From: CALKXV01 sp964632495
GTDB lineage: Bacteria; Pseudomonadota; Alphaproteobacteria; Rhodobacterales; Rhodobacteraceae
NCBI GenBank assembly: GCA_964632495.1
Contig: CAZWDS010000003.1
Span: forward strand, 1 to 64,000
Direction of reading: 5' to 3'
Length of the DNA: 64,000 bases
Made by a program: the position numbers and the translations under genes. The notes beneath the pieces are model-generated. The model saw nothing but the letters and a program-made list of their open reading frames with translations, did no database searches and was not told the origin of the DNA. Numbering within the stretch: position 1 is the stretch's first letter; every line of letters starts with the position of its first letter. This document shows positions 7,531-15,580 of this stretch, in pieces.

Positions 7531-8547
7531 ATGAAAAAATTCGCATTTATTGGCGCTATGGCCGCGGCCATGGTCACTGGTGGCCTTGCAAGCGCTCAGA
7601 CGCTTGACGATGTAAAGGCACGCGGCAAAATCAACTGCGGCGTCACCGAAGGTACTTTGGGTTTTTCTGCGCGCGATAGCGAAGGCAAGCATCAGGGTTT
7701 TGACGTCGATTTCTGCAAAGCATTAGGCGCTGCCATTTTTGGCGACACCGAAGCCGTTGAATACGTCGAACTGTCGTCGAAGAACCGTTTCACTGCGCTG
7801 TCCGCCGGTCAGGTCGATCTTTTGTATCGCACCACGACTTGGACGTTCTCGCGTGATGTGGACCTGAAGACGTCGTTCGTCGGCATCAACTACTACGATG
7901 GTCAGGGCTTTATGGTTCCGACTGCACTGGGCGTGTCTTCGGCAAAAGAGTTGGACGGCGCAACCGTCTGCATCGAAACAGGTACCACGACCGAACTGAA
8001 CCTGGCGGACTTCTTCCGTGTGAACAGCATGTCCTACACGCCCCTGCCTGTAGGCGGCACCACGGAAGCCAAAGCATTGTTTGAAGAAGGGGCTTGCGAC
8101 GTTTACACCACGGACGCCTCGGCGCTGGCCGGTGTGCGCGCTTCCCTGGCAGATCCGAACGCCTTTCAAATTCTGCCTGAAATCGTCTCGAAAGAGCCGC
8201 TTGGGCCAACAGTGCGTCACGGCGACAACCAGTGGGAAGATGTTGTGCGTTGGACGCAGAACGCCTTGGTTGCGGCTGAAGAGCTGGGCGTGACATCGGC
8301 AAACGTAGCCGAGCTTGCCAAAGGTACCGACAATCCGGAAATCAACCGGATGCTGGGGTCTGAAGGTTCGCTTGGTGCGATGCTAGGCTTGGATGCTGAC
8401 TGGGCCGTGCGCGCGATTGCCGCCACCGGCAACTACGGCGAAATCTTTGAGCGCAACATTGGTGAGAACACACCGATCGGTCTGGCCCGTGGCCTGAACG
8501 CGCTTTGGACACAGGGCGGTCTGCAGTACTCGCCTCCGTTCCGCTAA
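7531..8547 (+). CDS. aapJ: General L-amino-acid ABC transporter, periplasmic binding protein
   Basis: A 338-residue solute-binding protein (SBP_bac_3 fold). The Sec signal peptide is MKKFAFIGAMAAAMVTGGLASA with cleavage probably before QTLDD. The mature part starts with VKARGKINCGVTEGTLGFS and carries the FDVDFCKALGAAIFGD and ETGTTTELNLADFFR segments seen in AapJ. The ATG at 7531 is favoured by AGGAAGAGG just upstream; reading from 7375 would bury the signal peptide. It heads the aapJQMP operon, is separated from aapQ by a hairpin, and probably binds several L-amino acids. Confidence 0.95.
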   Translation: MKKFAFIGAMAAAMVTGGLASAQTLDDVKARGKINCGVTEGTLGFSARDSEGKHQGFDVDFCKALGAAIFGDTEAVEYVELSSKNRFTALSAGQVDLLYRTTTWTFSRDVDLKTSFVGINYYDGQGFMVPTALGVSSAKELDGATVCIETGTTTELNLADFFRVNSMSYTPLPVGGTTEAKALFEEGACDVYTTDASALAGVRASLADPNAFQILPEIVSKEPLGPTVRHGDNQWEDVVRWTQNALVAAEELGVTSANVAELAKGTDNPEINRMLGSEGSLGAMLGLDADWAVRAIAATGNYGEIFERNIGENTPIGLARGLNALWTQGGLQYSPPFR

Positions 8548-8559
8548 GATCACAATATG

Positions 8560-8592
8560 GAAAGAGACGCTTTCGGGCGTCTCTTTCTTTTT
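8560..8592 (+). terminator. Strong intercistronic hairpin between aapJ and aapQ
   Basis: GAAAGAGACGC pairs perfectly with GCGTCTCTTTC around a short TTTCGG loop, followed by a T-rich CTTTTT-like stretch. It sits 13 bp after the aapJ stop. Such hairpins in binding-protein operons usually protect or partially terminate the transcript so that the binding protein is made in excess over the permease. Confidence 0.85.
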
Positions 8593-8643
8593 GACGCCTA
8601 AACAAAAAGAGTTTGTGCGCCGCGTTCAGCAGGGGTGAACCAT

Positions 8644-9900
8644 ATGGCAGACCAGACCATCCAGCCGCCGAAAGAGCGCTTTCATCTTTCGATGTTGCTA
8701 TACGACCAGCGCTATCGCGCCCTTACCATTCAGATCATTGTTTTGGTTGCATTTTTGCTTGGTTTTTTCTGGCTGGCGAATAACGCCGCCACGAACTTGG
8801 CCGCCTTGGGCAAACCGATCCGCTTTGACTTTCTGGATGACACGGCCAGCTACGACATCAACCAGCGCCTGATAGAATACAGTTCGACCGACAGCCACGG
8901 CCGCGCCACACTGGTCGGCTTGTTGAACACACTGCTTGTGGCTTTCATGGGCTGCGTCACAGCCACTGTCATCGGCGTCGTGGGTGGCGTATTGCGTCTG
9001 TCGAAGAACTGGCTGGTGTCACGTCTGATGACGCTTTACGTCGAGATTTTCCGCAACATTCCGGTCCTGCTTTGGATCCTTGTTTGCATGTTTACCTTCA
9101 CCGCTCTTGCTCCGCAGCCGCGTGAGTTCAGGGGTGAAGATCCGTCCGCCACGATGAAACTTTGGGATTCGGTCGCGGTGACGAACCGTGGGATATACGT
9201 GCCCGAACCGTTGTTCTCGCGCCCCTTGGGTGACATCGATATCGGAATTTTCAAGATCAGCATCGAACTCATGGTCCTGCTGGCCGTTTTGCTGGGGGGC
9301 ATTTTGTTTTCCCGTTGGAACACCGGGCGCGCCAACCGCATTCAAGCCGAAACTGGCGAGCGCCCGTCGACGTTCTGGTTGAATGCTGGTTCCATCATCG
9401 TGCCGCCGATCATCGTGCTGATCGCGCTAGGGTTCTATGTTGGCAAGCCAGAACTAGCAGGGTTCAATTTCAAGGGCGGCATTAACATGAATGCCTCGCT
9501 GATTGCGCTTTGGCTGGGCCTGTCGCTTTACACCGGAACTTACATCGTAGAGGCGGTTCGTTCCGGAATTGAAGCGGTCAACAAAGGTCAGTCTGAAGCG
9601 GCTGCCGCATTGGGTATCCGACCCGGACGCACGATGAGCTTGGTGATCCTGCCCCAAGCGCTTCGGGTGATTATTCCACAGCTGACCTCGCAATACCTAA
9701 ACCTGACCAAGAACTCGTCTCTGGCGATTGCCATTGGCTACATGGACCTTGTGTCCACTCTGGGGGGCATCACGCTGAACCAAACAGGGCGCGAGATGGA
9801 AACCATCCTGATGACCATGGCAATCTATTTGACGATCTCGCTATTGATCTCGTTCGGAATGACAAGGTTCGAAAATCGCGTGAAGCTGGTGGAGCGGTAG
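8644..9900 (+). CDS. aapQ: General L-amino-acid ABC transporter, permease
   Basis: A 418-residue inner-membrane permease. It has several hydrophobic segments, a long insert between the first segments typical of AapQ/BztB, and the EAA loop YIVEAVRSGIEAVNKGQSEAAAALG-region (around residues 300-325) that contacts the ATPase. I start at the ATG at 8644 because AGGGGTGA at 8631-8638 fits as its ribosome-binding site; a GTG at 8635 lies inside that site and would add three residues. It partners AapM as the second half of the channel. The next gene starts 1 bp after the stop. Confidence 0.93.
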   Translation: MADQTIQPPKERFHLSMLLYDQRYRALTIQIIVLVAFLLGFFWLANNAATNLAALGKPIRFDFLDDTASYDINQRLIEYSSTDSHGRATLVGLLNTLLVAFMGCVTATVIGVVGGVLRLSKNWLVSRLMTLYVEIFRNIPVLLWILVCMFTFTALAPQPREFRGEDPSATMKLWDSVAVTNRGIYVPEPLFSRPLGDIDIGIFKISIELMVLLAVLLGGILFSRWNTGRANRIQAETGERPSTFWLNAGSIIVPPIIVLIALGFYVGKPELAGFNFKGGINMNASLIALWLGLSLYTGTYIVEAVRSGIEAVNKGQSEAAAALGIRPGRTMSLVILPQALRVIIPQLTSQYLNLTKNSSLAIAIGYMDLVSTLGGITLNQTGREMETILMTMAIYLTISLLISFGMTRFENRVKLVER

Positions 9901-9901
9901 A

Positions 9902-11206
9902 ATGGCAAGAGAAATTGCATATGTCCGCACCGAGATGCTGGACGAAAAAGCACCGCCGGCCTCGATTGTTGGTGTTCAAGGATGGATCAAGGACAACTTG
10001 TTTTCGTCGATCGGCAATTCGATCCTGACCGTCGTTGCGGTCTTCATAATCTATGTCGTGTTGTCTGGAATTCTTCCGTGGATATTCTTAGGCGTTTGGA
10101 ACGCTGGGTCATTGTCGGAATGCCGCGAGATCTTTGCACAACGTTATGGCGACGGGACAGAATACGCCTGCTGGGCCGTGGTGAAGGCACGCTGGCATCA
10201 AATCATCTTTGGGTACTATGCCACTGAGCAATACTGGCGTCCGATCATGGCTTTTATCCTGATCCTGCTTTCGATTGCCCCGCTACTTTATCCGTCGCTG
10301 CCGAAAAAGATGTTCCTGATCTCGTTTGCATCGCTGTTCATCTACCCGTGGCTGATTTGGGGTGGGTCGATCTGGGGTCCTATGGCAACGGCTTTGGGCG
10401 CGATCCTTGGGATTTTGGTGTATCGCTTTGCGACAGCGCGTTTCGGCTCGTTGATAGGGATTTTAGCGGCCTGTGCGGCGGCCTTGGTCTGGTGGTCTGC
10501 GTTTTCAGGCACCGCAGCGGAAACTATGCAAGCCGCAATTCCAGCCACGATTGAAGAAGTCAGCTCGCTGAACCTGGCCGGTTTCGTTCTATCGATCACC
10601 ATCGGGATTGTTGCCATTGTGGCATCCTTGCCGATTGCCATCGTGCTGGCCTTGGGACGTCAATCGGACATGTGGATCGTCAATAAACTGTGCACCGGCT
10701 TTATCGAGATCATCCGTGGTGTTCCGCTGATCACCTTGTTGTTCGTAGCGACGGTTCTTTTGAATTACTTCCTGCCGCGCGGTGTCGAATTTGACGTGAT
10801 CCTAAGGGTGAACATTCTGGTGACGTTGTTTACCGCAGCCTATATCGCCGAGGTGATCCGGGGTGGTCTGGCCGCTTTGCCAAAAGGGCAGTACGAGGCG
10901 GCTGACGCGCTTGGCCTGACGTACTGGCAAGCTCAACGGTTAATCATCCTGCCGCAAGCGTTGAAAATCTCGATCCCAGGTATCGTGTCCAACTTCATCT
11001 CGGTCTTCAAAGATACCACGCTGGTGTCCATTGTGGCCCTGAACGATCCACTGGGAATTGCCAATAACATCCGAGCGAACTCGGATTGGAACGGCATCGT
11101 CTGGGAGCTTTACGGGTTTATCGCCCTGATCTTCTGGGTCTTCTGTTTCGGCATGTCTCGCTATTCCATGTATCTGGAGAAGAAACTCCAGACTGGCCAT
11201 CGTTAA
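9902..11206 (+). CDS. aapM: General L-amino-acid ABC transporter, permease
   Basis: A 434-residue inner-membrane permease, second half of the Aap channel. It contains multiple hydrophobic helices, an extra-cytoplasmic region with SECREIFAQRYGDG in the N-terminal half typical of AapM/BztC, and the EAA motif region AEVIRGGLAALPKGQYEAA followed by LGLTYWQAQRLIILPQAL. The gene begins immediately after aapQ and the aapP ATG follows after a GGAG site, so the three genes are clearly one transcript. Confidence 0.93.
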   Translation: MAREIAYVRTEMLDEKAPPASIVGVQGWIKDNLFSSIGNSILTVVAVFIIYVVLSGILPWIFLGVWNAGSLSECREIFAQRYGDGTEYACWAVVKARWHQIIFGYYATEQYWRPIMAFILILLSIAPLLYPSLPKKMFLISFASLFIYPWLIWGGSIWGPMATALGAILGILVYRFATARFGSLIGILAACAAALVWWSAFSGTAAETMQAAIPATIEEVSSLNLAGFVLSITIGIVAIVASLPIAIVLALGRQSDMWIVNKLCTGFIEIIRGVPLITLLFVATVLLNYFLPRGVEFDVILRVNILVTLFTAAYIAEVIRGGLAALPKGQYEAADALGLTYWQAQRLIILPQALKISIPGIVSNFISVFKDTTLVSIVALNDPLGIANNIRANSDWNGIVWELYGFIALIFWVFCFGMSRYSMYLEKKLQTGHR

Positions 11207-11220
11207 AGGAGCCTCACAAC

Positions 11221-11961
11221 ATGTCTGAGGGCACTGAAGAGATCGTCGTCGACCGTGAAATCGACCGGAGTCACATGCAAGTCTCGGATCAGATTGCGAT
11301 CCAGATCAACGATATGAACAAATGGTACGGCACGTTTCACGTGCTGCGCGACATCAACCTGACGGTCTATGAAGGCGAGCGGATCGTGATTTGCGGGCCG
11401 TCAGGATCGGGTAAGTCGACTTTGATCCGTTGTATCAACCGGCTGGAAGAGCATCAGGCCGGCGATATTATCGTGGATGGAATCGAGCTTACAAACGACC
11501 TGAAGAACATCGACAAAATCCGATCAGAGGTGGGGATGTGTTTCCAGCACTTCAATCTGTTTCCGCATCTGACGATCTTGGAGAACTGTACGCTGGCGCC
11601 GATCTGGGTGCGCAAAGTGCCGAAAAAAGAAGCCGAAGACACGGCAATGCATTACCTTGAAAAGGTGAAAATTCCCGAACAAGCTGACAAGTATCCGGGC
11701 CAGCTATCTGGTGGTCAGCAGCAACGGGTGGCGATTGCGCGGTCCTTGTGCATGAAGCCCCGGATCATGTTGTTCGATGAACCGACTTCGGCCCTTGATC
11801 CAGAGATGATCAAGGAAGTGCTGGATACGATGATCGAGCTGGCTGAAGAAGGCATGACGATGCTTTGTGTGACCCACGAGATGGGCTTTGCGCGCCAAGT
11901 GGCGAACCGGGTGATCTTTATGGATGCGGGTCAAATTGTAGAGCAGAACGAGCCTGAATAG
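11221..11961 (+). CDS. aapP: General L-amino-acid ABC transporter, ATPase; C-terminus cut by an amber codon
   Basis: The frame encodes 246 residues of a GlnQ/AapP-type ATPase: Walker A GPSGSGKST, signature LSGGQQQRVAIARS, Walker B IMLFDEPTSALDPE and the switch histidine in CVTHEMGFA are all intact. The frame ends at TAG (11959-11961) after EQNEPE. The next 20 codons in the same frame encode FFNNPQSERT plus QLFLSQILGH, then TGA, which is the expected AapP tail. A single G-to-T change (GAG to TAG) explains this. The nucleotide-binding core is complete, so activity may survive. Start ATG has AAGGAG before it. Confidence 0.93.
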   Translation: MSEGTEEIVVDREIDRSHMQVSDQIAIQINDMNKWYGTFHVLRDINLTVYEGERIVICGPSGSGKSTLIRCINRLEEHQAGDIIVDGIELTNDLKNIDKIRSEVGMCFQHFNLFPHLTILENCTLAPIWVRKVPKKEAEDTAMHYLEKVKIPEQADKYPGQLSGGQQQRVAIARSLCMKPRIMLFDEPTSALDPEMIKEVLDTMIELAEEGMTMLCVTHEMGFARQVANRVIFMDAGQIVEQNEPE

Positions 11962-12024
11962 TTCTTTAACAATCCCCAATCCGAGCGGACACAGTTGTTC
12001 TTGAGCCAAATTCTGGGTCATTGA
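11962..12024 (+). other. Stranded in-frame C-terminal tail of aapP
   Basis: Read in the aapP frame beyond the TAG, these bases give FFNNPQSERT then QLFLSQILGH and a TGA stop at 12022-12024. The sequence matches the conserved end of AapP/GlnQ proteins and shows no frameshift or decay. It would be translated only by amber readthrough or if the TAG is a base-call error. With the tail the protein would be 267 residues. Confidence 0.8.
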
Positions 12025-12029
12025 TTTTT

Positions 12030-12123
12030 TGGTTTCGCCGCGGGTGCCCCGCGTCGGCCGGATAGGGGCTTTGCCCCCGCTCGCTGCGCTCGCTCCCCCA
12101 AAGTATTTCCGGCAAGAGGAAGT
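12030..12123. repeat. Rhodobacteraceae-type intergenic palindromic element
   Basis: The spacer holds GC-rich inverted repeats (GGGGCTTTGCCCC and the CGCTCGCTGCGCTCGCTC block) ending in CCCCCAAAGTATTTCCGGCAAGAGGAAG. Sequences of this form recur between genes in Rhodobacteraceae genomes (recalled, not searched). Lying between convergent aapP and sixA, it may act as a two-way terminator. Confidence 0.55.
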
Positions 12124-12624
12124 CTAGAGGTCTTTCGGGACGGTGAAGGCGACGGGCGTCGCGCTGGCCCACGTGATGTCTGACCAGGCTTCGATATCGA
12201 AGGCCATCACGGTTGTCGCTGCTGTCGGGTAGCGCCGAAAGTCGGGGTGCTTTGGATGGGTGTTCAAGGCGCGTATGGCGAAATCGGCGATGCCGGGGTT
12301 GTGGCAGATGATCATGACTTTGCGCGCCGTCTGGGTTTTCAGAACACTCTGGATCAGGTCTGAACTTGCCAGGTAGAGGGTTGGGGTGCAGTCTATGGAG
12401 GCCGGTTCGGGCATGATGGGGGCCATGCGATCCCAAGTTTCCATTGCTCTTTGCGCACTTGAGACGACAACCGCATCCGGTAGGGCGTCTTGATCCACCA
12501 GCCATTTCGCCATCTTCTGTGCCGCAGCCCGCCCACGTTTGTTGAGGGGCCTGTCGAAGTCATCGACTGTGGGATCGTCCCAGGCCGATTTCGCGTGCCG
12601 CGTTAGGATCAAAGTGAGGGGCAA
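12124..12624 (-). CDS. SixA-like histidine phosphatase family protein
   Basis: About 166 residues of a phosphoglycerate-mutase-superfamily phosphatase. The catalytic RHAKSAW (RHG-type motif) is at the N-terminus and the second histidine is in IICHNPGI. SixA dephosphorylates phosphohistidine on Hpt or PTS domains; the actual substrate here is unknown. The start is uncertain: there is no in-frame ATG near RHAK, so I propose TTG at 12624, preceded by GAAGG and overlapping the end of the upstream gene by 16 bases. Longer starts would add an unconserved leader. Confidence 0.82.
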   Translation of the reverse strand: MPLTLILTRHAKSAWDDPTVDDFDRPLNKRGRAAAQKMAKWLVDQDALPDAVVVSSAQRAMETWDRMAPIMPEPASIDCTPTLYLASSDLIQSVLKTQTARKVMIICHNPGIADFAIRALNTHPKHPDFRRYPTAATTVMAFDIEAWSDITWASATPVAFTVPKDL

Positions 12625-13262
12625 GGGTGAAAGGCCTTCATGTGAAATGCGGATTGTGCGTCTATTCTGGGGTAGCTTTGAGACAAAGGGCAAGAGCGGC
12701 GCACTGCACATCCTTGTGTCATGCAGCCAGTTCCATCCTTCGTGTCAAGGAACTTGTGACAGGCGGGCAAATCATATCCGGCGACCGTGAGCGCTTGGGG
12801 CGGGCAAGCAGTGAGGCAGGGCTTTGTGGCGCAGCTTTCGCAAGGATTGGGGGCAGGCGCTGGAAGGGCCAAAACCTTTGGGAGGAGCACTGCGCCCCGG
12901 TACGAGACGAACAGACCGGCGTCCTTGTGCACCAAAAGGGATGCGGGTGAGACAAAGGCCTGACCGCTGCGCAAGGCCCATCCGATGAAAGGGCGTGGTG
13001 GGTCACCGAAGGGGAAGAGCGCCATGCCGCCAAGCGTGTCAGCGATGTCGGTGATGACGCGGGCAGACCAGCGGTCCAAAGGATTGGGTTTGCCGTCTGC
13101 GAACTCGGGTGTCTGGCTGACTGTGGGCCAGAACCCAGGCTCGGCAGGTCCCAATAGAGCGATGGTGCCTGTGCCGAGGTTGTCGCCAGGTTCCGCGTGC
13201 AGGGCACCAAACACGGCCAGATGCTGGTTTTTCGCGGCGTCCCTGAGTGCGTTGAGCGACAT
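12609..13262 (-). CDS. 4Fe-4S ferredoxin-like protein (QueG-related)
   Basis: A 217-residue protein with a C-terminal cysteine-rich iron-sulfur region: CESCATKPCLTACPP, then CHKFLD, CMTQGCAVRRSCP. The arrangement resembles the cluster domain of epoxyqueuosine reductase, but the protein is much shorter and the N-terminal half (FWPTVSQTPEFADG, NPLDRWSARVI) lacks an obvious cobalamin domain. It is probably a redox protein; substrate unknown. It lies 3 bp after argB and overlaps the sixA-like gene, so the three are one transcript. Confidence 0.75.
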   Translation of the reverse strand: MSLNALRDAAKNQHLAVFGALHAEPGDNLGTGTIALLGPAEPGFWPTVSQTPEFADGKPNPLDRWSARVITDIADTLGGMALFPFGDPPRPFIGWALRSGQAFVSPASLLVHKDAGLFVSYRGAVLLPKVLALPAPAPNPCESCATKPCLTACPPQALTVAGYDLPACHKFLDTKDGTGCMTQGCAVRRSCPLSQSYPRIDAQSAFHMKAFHPCPSL

Positions 13263-13265
13263 GGC

Positions 13266-14117
13266 CTAGCGCGGGGCGCGGATCAGGCTGCCTGCGCCGT
13301 GATCGGTGAAAAGCTCAAGCAGACAGGCGTTTGGCGCCCGCCCGTCCAGAATGACAACAGCACGAACCCCGCCTTCGATGGCTGCCAATGCGGTCTCGGT
13401 TTTCGGGATCATGCCGCCCGCAATCACGCCATCTTGGGTCAAGGCGCGGATTTGCTCCGGGGTCATTTCTGTCAGAACCTCGCCGTCCGTGTTTTTCACG
13501 CCTTCCACATCGGTCAGCAGCAACAGGCGATCCGCATCAAGGCTGGCTGCAATCGCGCCCGCCGCCGTGTCGCCGTTCACGTTCAGGGTCTGACCATCGC
13601 GGCCAGCCCCTAGAGGCGCGATGACGGGGATCACTTCGGCGTCCATCAAGGTGGTCAGCAGGCTTGGGTCCAGCGTCGCGGGTTCGCCGACAAAACCCAG
13701 TTCAGGGGCGGCAGGATCGCAGATCATCAGGTTGCCGTCTTTGCCAGACAGGCCCGCCGCGCGGCCACCTTCGGCATTGATCGCTTGTACAATCCTTTTG
13801 TTCACCAGACCGGACAGAACCATTTCCACGACTTCCACGGTGGCCTGATCCGTCACCCGTTTTCCGCGGACGAATTCGCTTTTGATGCCCAGCTTGTCCA
13901 ACATCTCGTTGATCATCGGGCCACCGCCATGGACGACCACAGGATTCACGCCGACCTGACGCATCAGAACGATGTCGCGGGCAAAACTGCTCATGGCTTC
14001 GGGGGTGCTCATCGCATTGCCGCCGAACTTGATGACAACGGTCGCGCCGTCATAGCGCTGCAAATAGGGCAGGGCTTCGTTCAGCGTGCGTGCGGATGCG
14101 ATCCAGTCGCGGTTCAT
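13266..14117 (-). CDS. argB: Acetylglutamate kinase
   Basis: A 283-residue amino-acid kinase that phosphorylates N-acetyl-L-glutamate, the second step of arginine synthesis. Visible motifs: VVIKFGGNAM (phosphate-binding lysine and glycines), VVVHGGGPMI, the substrate loop GLVNKRIV, NVNGDTAAGAIA and GGMIPKTETA. The length and motif order match ArgB. The ATG at 14117 is preferred over an in-frame GTG 15 bp upstream. It follows engB after a 63-bp gap on the same strand. Confidence 0.95.
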   Translation of the reverse strand: MNRDWIASARTLNEALPYLQRYDGATVVIKFGGNAMSTPEAMSSFARDIVLMRQVGVNPVVVHGGGPMINEMLDKLGIKSEFVRGKRVTDQATVEVVEMVLSGLVNKRIVQAINAEGGRAAGLSGKDGNLMICDPAAPELGFVGEPATLDPSLLTTLMDAEVIPVIAPLGAGRDGQTLNVNGDTAAGAIAASLDADRLLLLTDVEGVKNTDGEVLTEMTPEQIRALTQDGVIAGGMIPKTETALAAIEGGVRAVVILDGRAPNACLLELFTDHGAGSLIRAPR

Positions 14118-14180
14118 GTCTCTCGGTCTCACTGGGTTACCCTCTTTGTCCGTCTTGGTTAGACGGTTCGCGACAAGGGC

Positions 14181-14828
14181 TCAAGCCAGCGTGGCGATGA
14201 TCGCGCGAAGCGTGTCTATCCCGTCGCCGGTCTCGGACGAGGTGAGGACGATTTCGGGGAAAGCGGCGGGGTGTTTCGACAGGGCCTGACGCACCTGAGC
14301 CAGCACTTTTTCTCGGTCATTCGCTTTGACCTTGTCGGCCTTGGTCAACACCACTTGGAAGGTGACGGCAGAGGTGTCCAAAAGTTGCAGGATTTCGCTG
14401 TCGACCGCTTTGATGCCATGGCGTGCGTCAATCAAGACAAAGGCGCGGCGCAGGGTGGCGCGACCGGCCAGATAGGCTTTCAGAAGGCGCTGCCACTTTT
14501 CAACGGTTGGAACCGGCGCTTTGGCAAAGCCATAGCCGGGCAGGTCGACCAGATAGTGACTATCCGTCATGGTGAAGAAGTTGATTTCCTGCGTGCGCCC
14601 GGGTGTGTTGGAGGCGCGGGCCAAAGCGCGGCGTCCGGTCAAGGCGTTGATCAGCGTGGATTTTCCCACATTGGATCGGCCTGCAAAGCAAACTTCCATA
14701 CGGTCGGCAGGGGGCATGCCCTCCATCGCGACCACGCCTTTCAGGAATTCCGAGCCTTGGGCGAACAGTTTGCGACCGGTTTCGATGTCTGCGGCGTCGA
14801 CTTCGGCGAGGGGGAACGGAAGGCTCAT
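14181..14828 (-). CDS. engB: Ribosome biogenesis GTP-binding protein EngB/YsxC
   Basis: A 215-residue GTPase needed for late 50S assembly. G-motifs are clear: G1 GRSNVGKST, G2 NTPGRTQEINFF, G3 DLPGYG, G4 TKADK. The length is typical. Its ATG overlaps the stop of the MOSC gene (ATGA), so translation is coupled. The order yidC-MOSC-engB-argB is the usual one in related genomes. Confidence 0.95.
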   Translation of the reverse strand: MSLPFPLAEVDAADIETGRKLFAQGSEFLKGVVAMEGMPPADRMEVCFAGRSNVGKSTLINALTGRRALARASNTPGRTQEINFFTMTDSHYLVDLPGYGFAKAPVPTVEKWQRLLKAYLAGRATLRRAFVLIDARHGIKAVDSEILQLLDTSAVTFQVVLTKADKVKANDREKVLAQVRQALSKHPAAFPEIVLTSSETGDGIDTLRAIIATLA

Positions 14829-15580
14829 TTGGTCAATTCCAATGTATCGCCGATGTTAAGCTGACCGTCTGTTTCAGCAATCAGAGCGACACCAAAATCC
14901 TGATGACCCCACCCTGCATCGAGCGCGCGCAAGGGATCAGCGTCGCGCCGTCCGGTGTCGGGATTGGCCATGGTGGACGTGCAGCGCGTGATACGATCTT
15001 CTATCTTGAATGCGCAGTCCCCAACGGCGATCTGGCGCCCGGGCCATTCGAACTCTTCCCAAGGCGCAAGCCCGTCGACCCAAAGGTTGATCCGGAACCT
15101 GCGTTGATCCAAGTCCTGGCCGATTTTTTGTGACAATGCGCGCAGGCTGGCCAGATTGCCAAGGCTAATGGACGGAAAGGGTGTGTCGGTCATGCCTTGG
15201 CCCGTTACGCGGATTAGCCCAGCTGTAGCTGCCCGATCTTCGGGCATCATGGGGTGCACCCAGTCCACAAAGCGTGCAACATCTTCGGCTCTATCCGGCT
15301 GAAAGGTCAGCGGCGGATGGTCTGGCTGGGTCAGCGTTAACGTGGCACTGTGTTCGTCAAGCTTGGCGGCAACCGCCATCAGGGCGGGGGCTTTCGCGCC
15401 GCGTGAGAAGTTCGAGCATCGTTCCCAAGACCCATCCCCGACTTTCGTCGCCTCATGCGTTGCCGCCCAGACACGATCCCATGGCATGGTTTGGCCAGCT
15501 TTGATTTTGGTCGAGGTCAAAGCCTCAAATCCATGTGCTTTGATCGGATGTCGCCAGATCTGGGTGATCTGGCAGGTCAT
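14825..15580 (-). CDS. MOSC domain-containing protein
   Basis: A 251-residue protein with the MOSC N-terminal beta-barrel (YRHPIK-like start WRHPIKAHGFE) and a C-terminal MOSC domain with RFRINLWVDG and the conserved cysteine in RCTSTMANPDTG. MOSC proteins bind or transfer molybdenum-cofactor sulfur or reduce N-hydroxylated compounds; which applies here is not shown by sequence. Start ATG overlaps the yidC stop and its own stop overlaps the engB start, giving tight translational coupling. Confidence 0.9.
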   Translation of the reverse strand: MTCQITQIWRHPIKAHGFEALTSTKIKAGQTMPWDRVWAATHEATKVGDGSWERCSNFSRGAKAPALMAVAAKLDEHSATLTLTQPDHPPLTFQPDRAEDVARFVDWVHPMMPEDRAATAGLIRVTGQGMTDTPFPSISLGNLASLRALSQKIGQDLDQRRFRINLWVDGLAPWEEFEWPGRQIAVGDCAFKIEDRITRCTSTMANPDTGRRDADPLRALDAGWGHQDFGVALIAETDGQLNIGDTLELTK

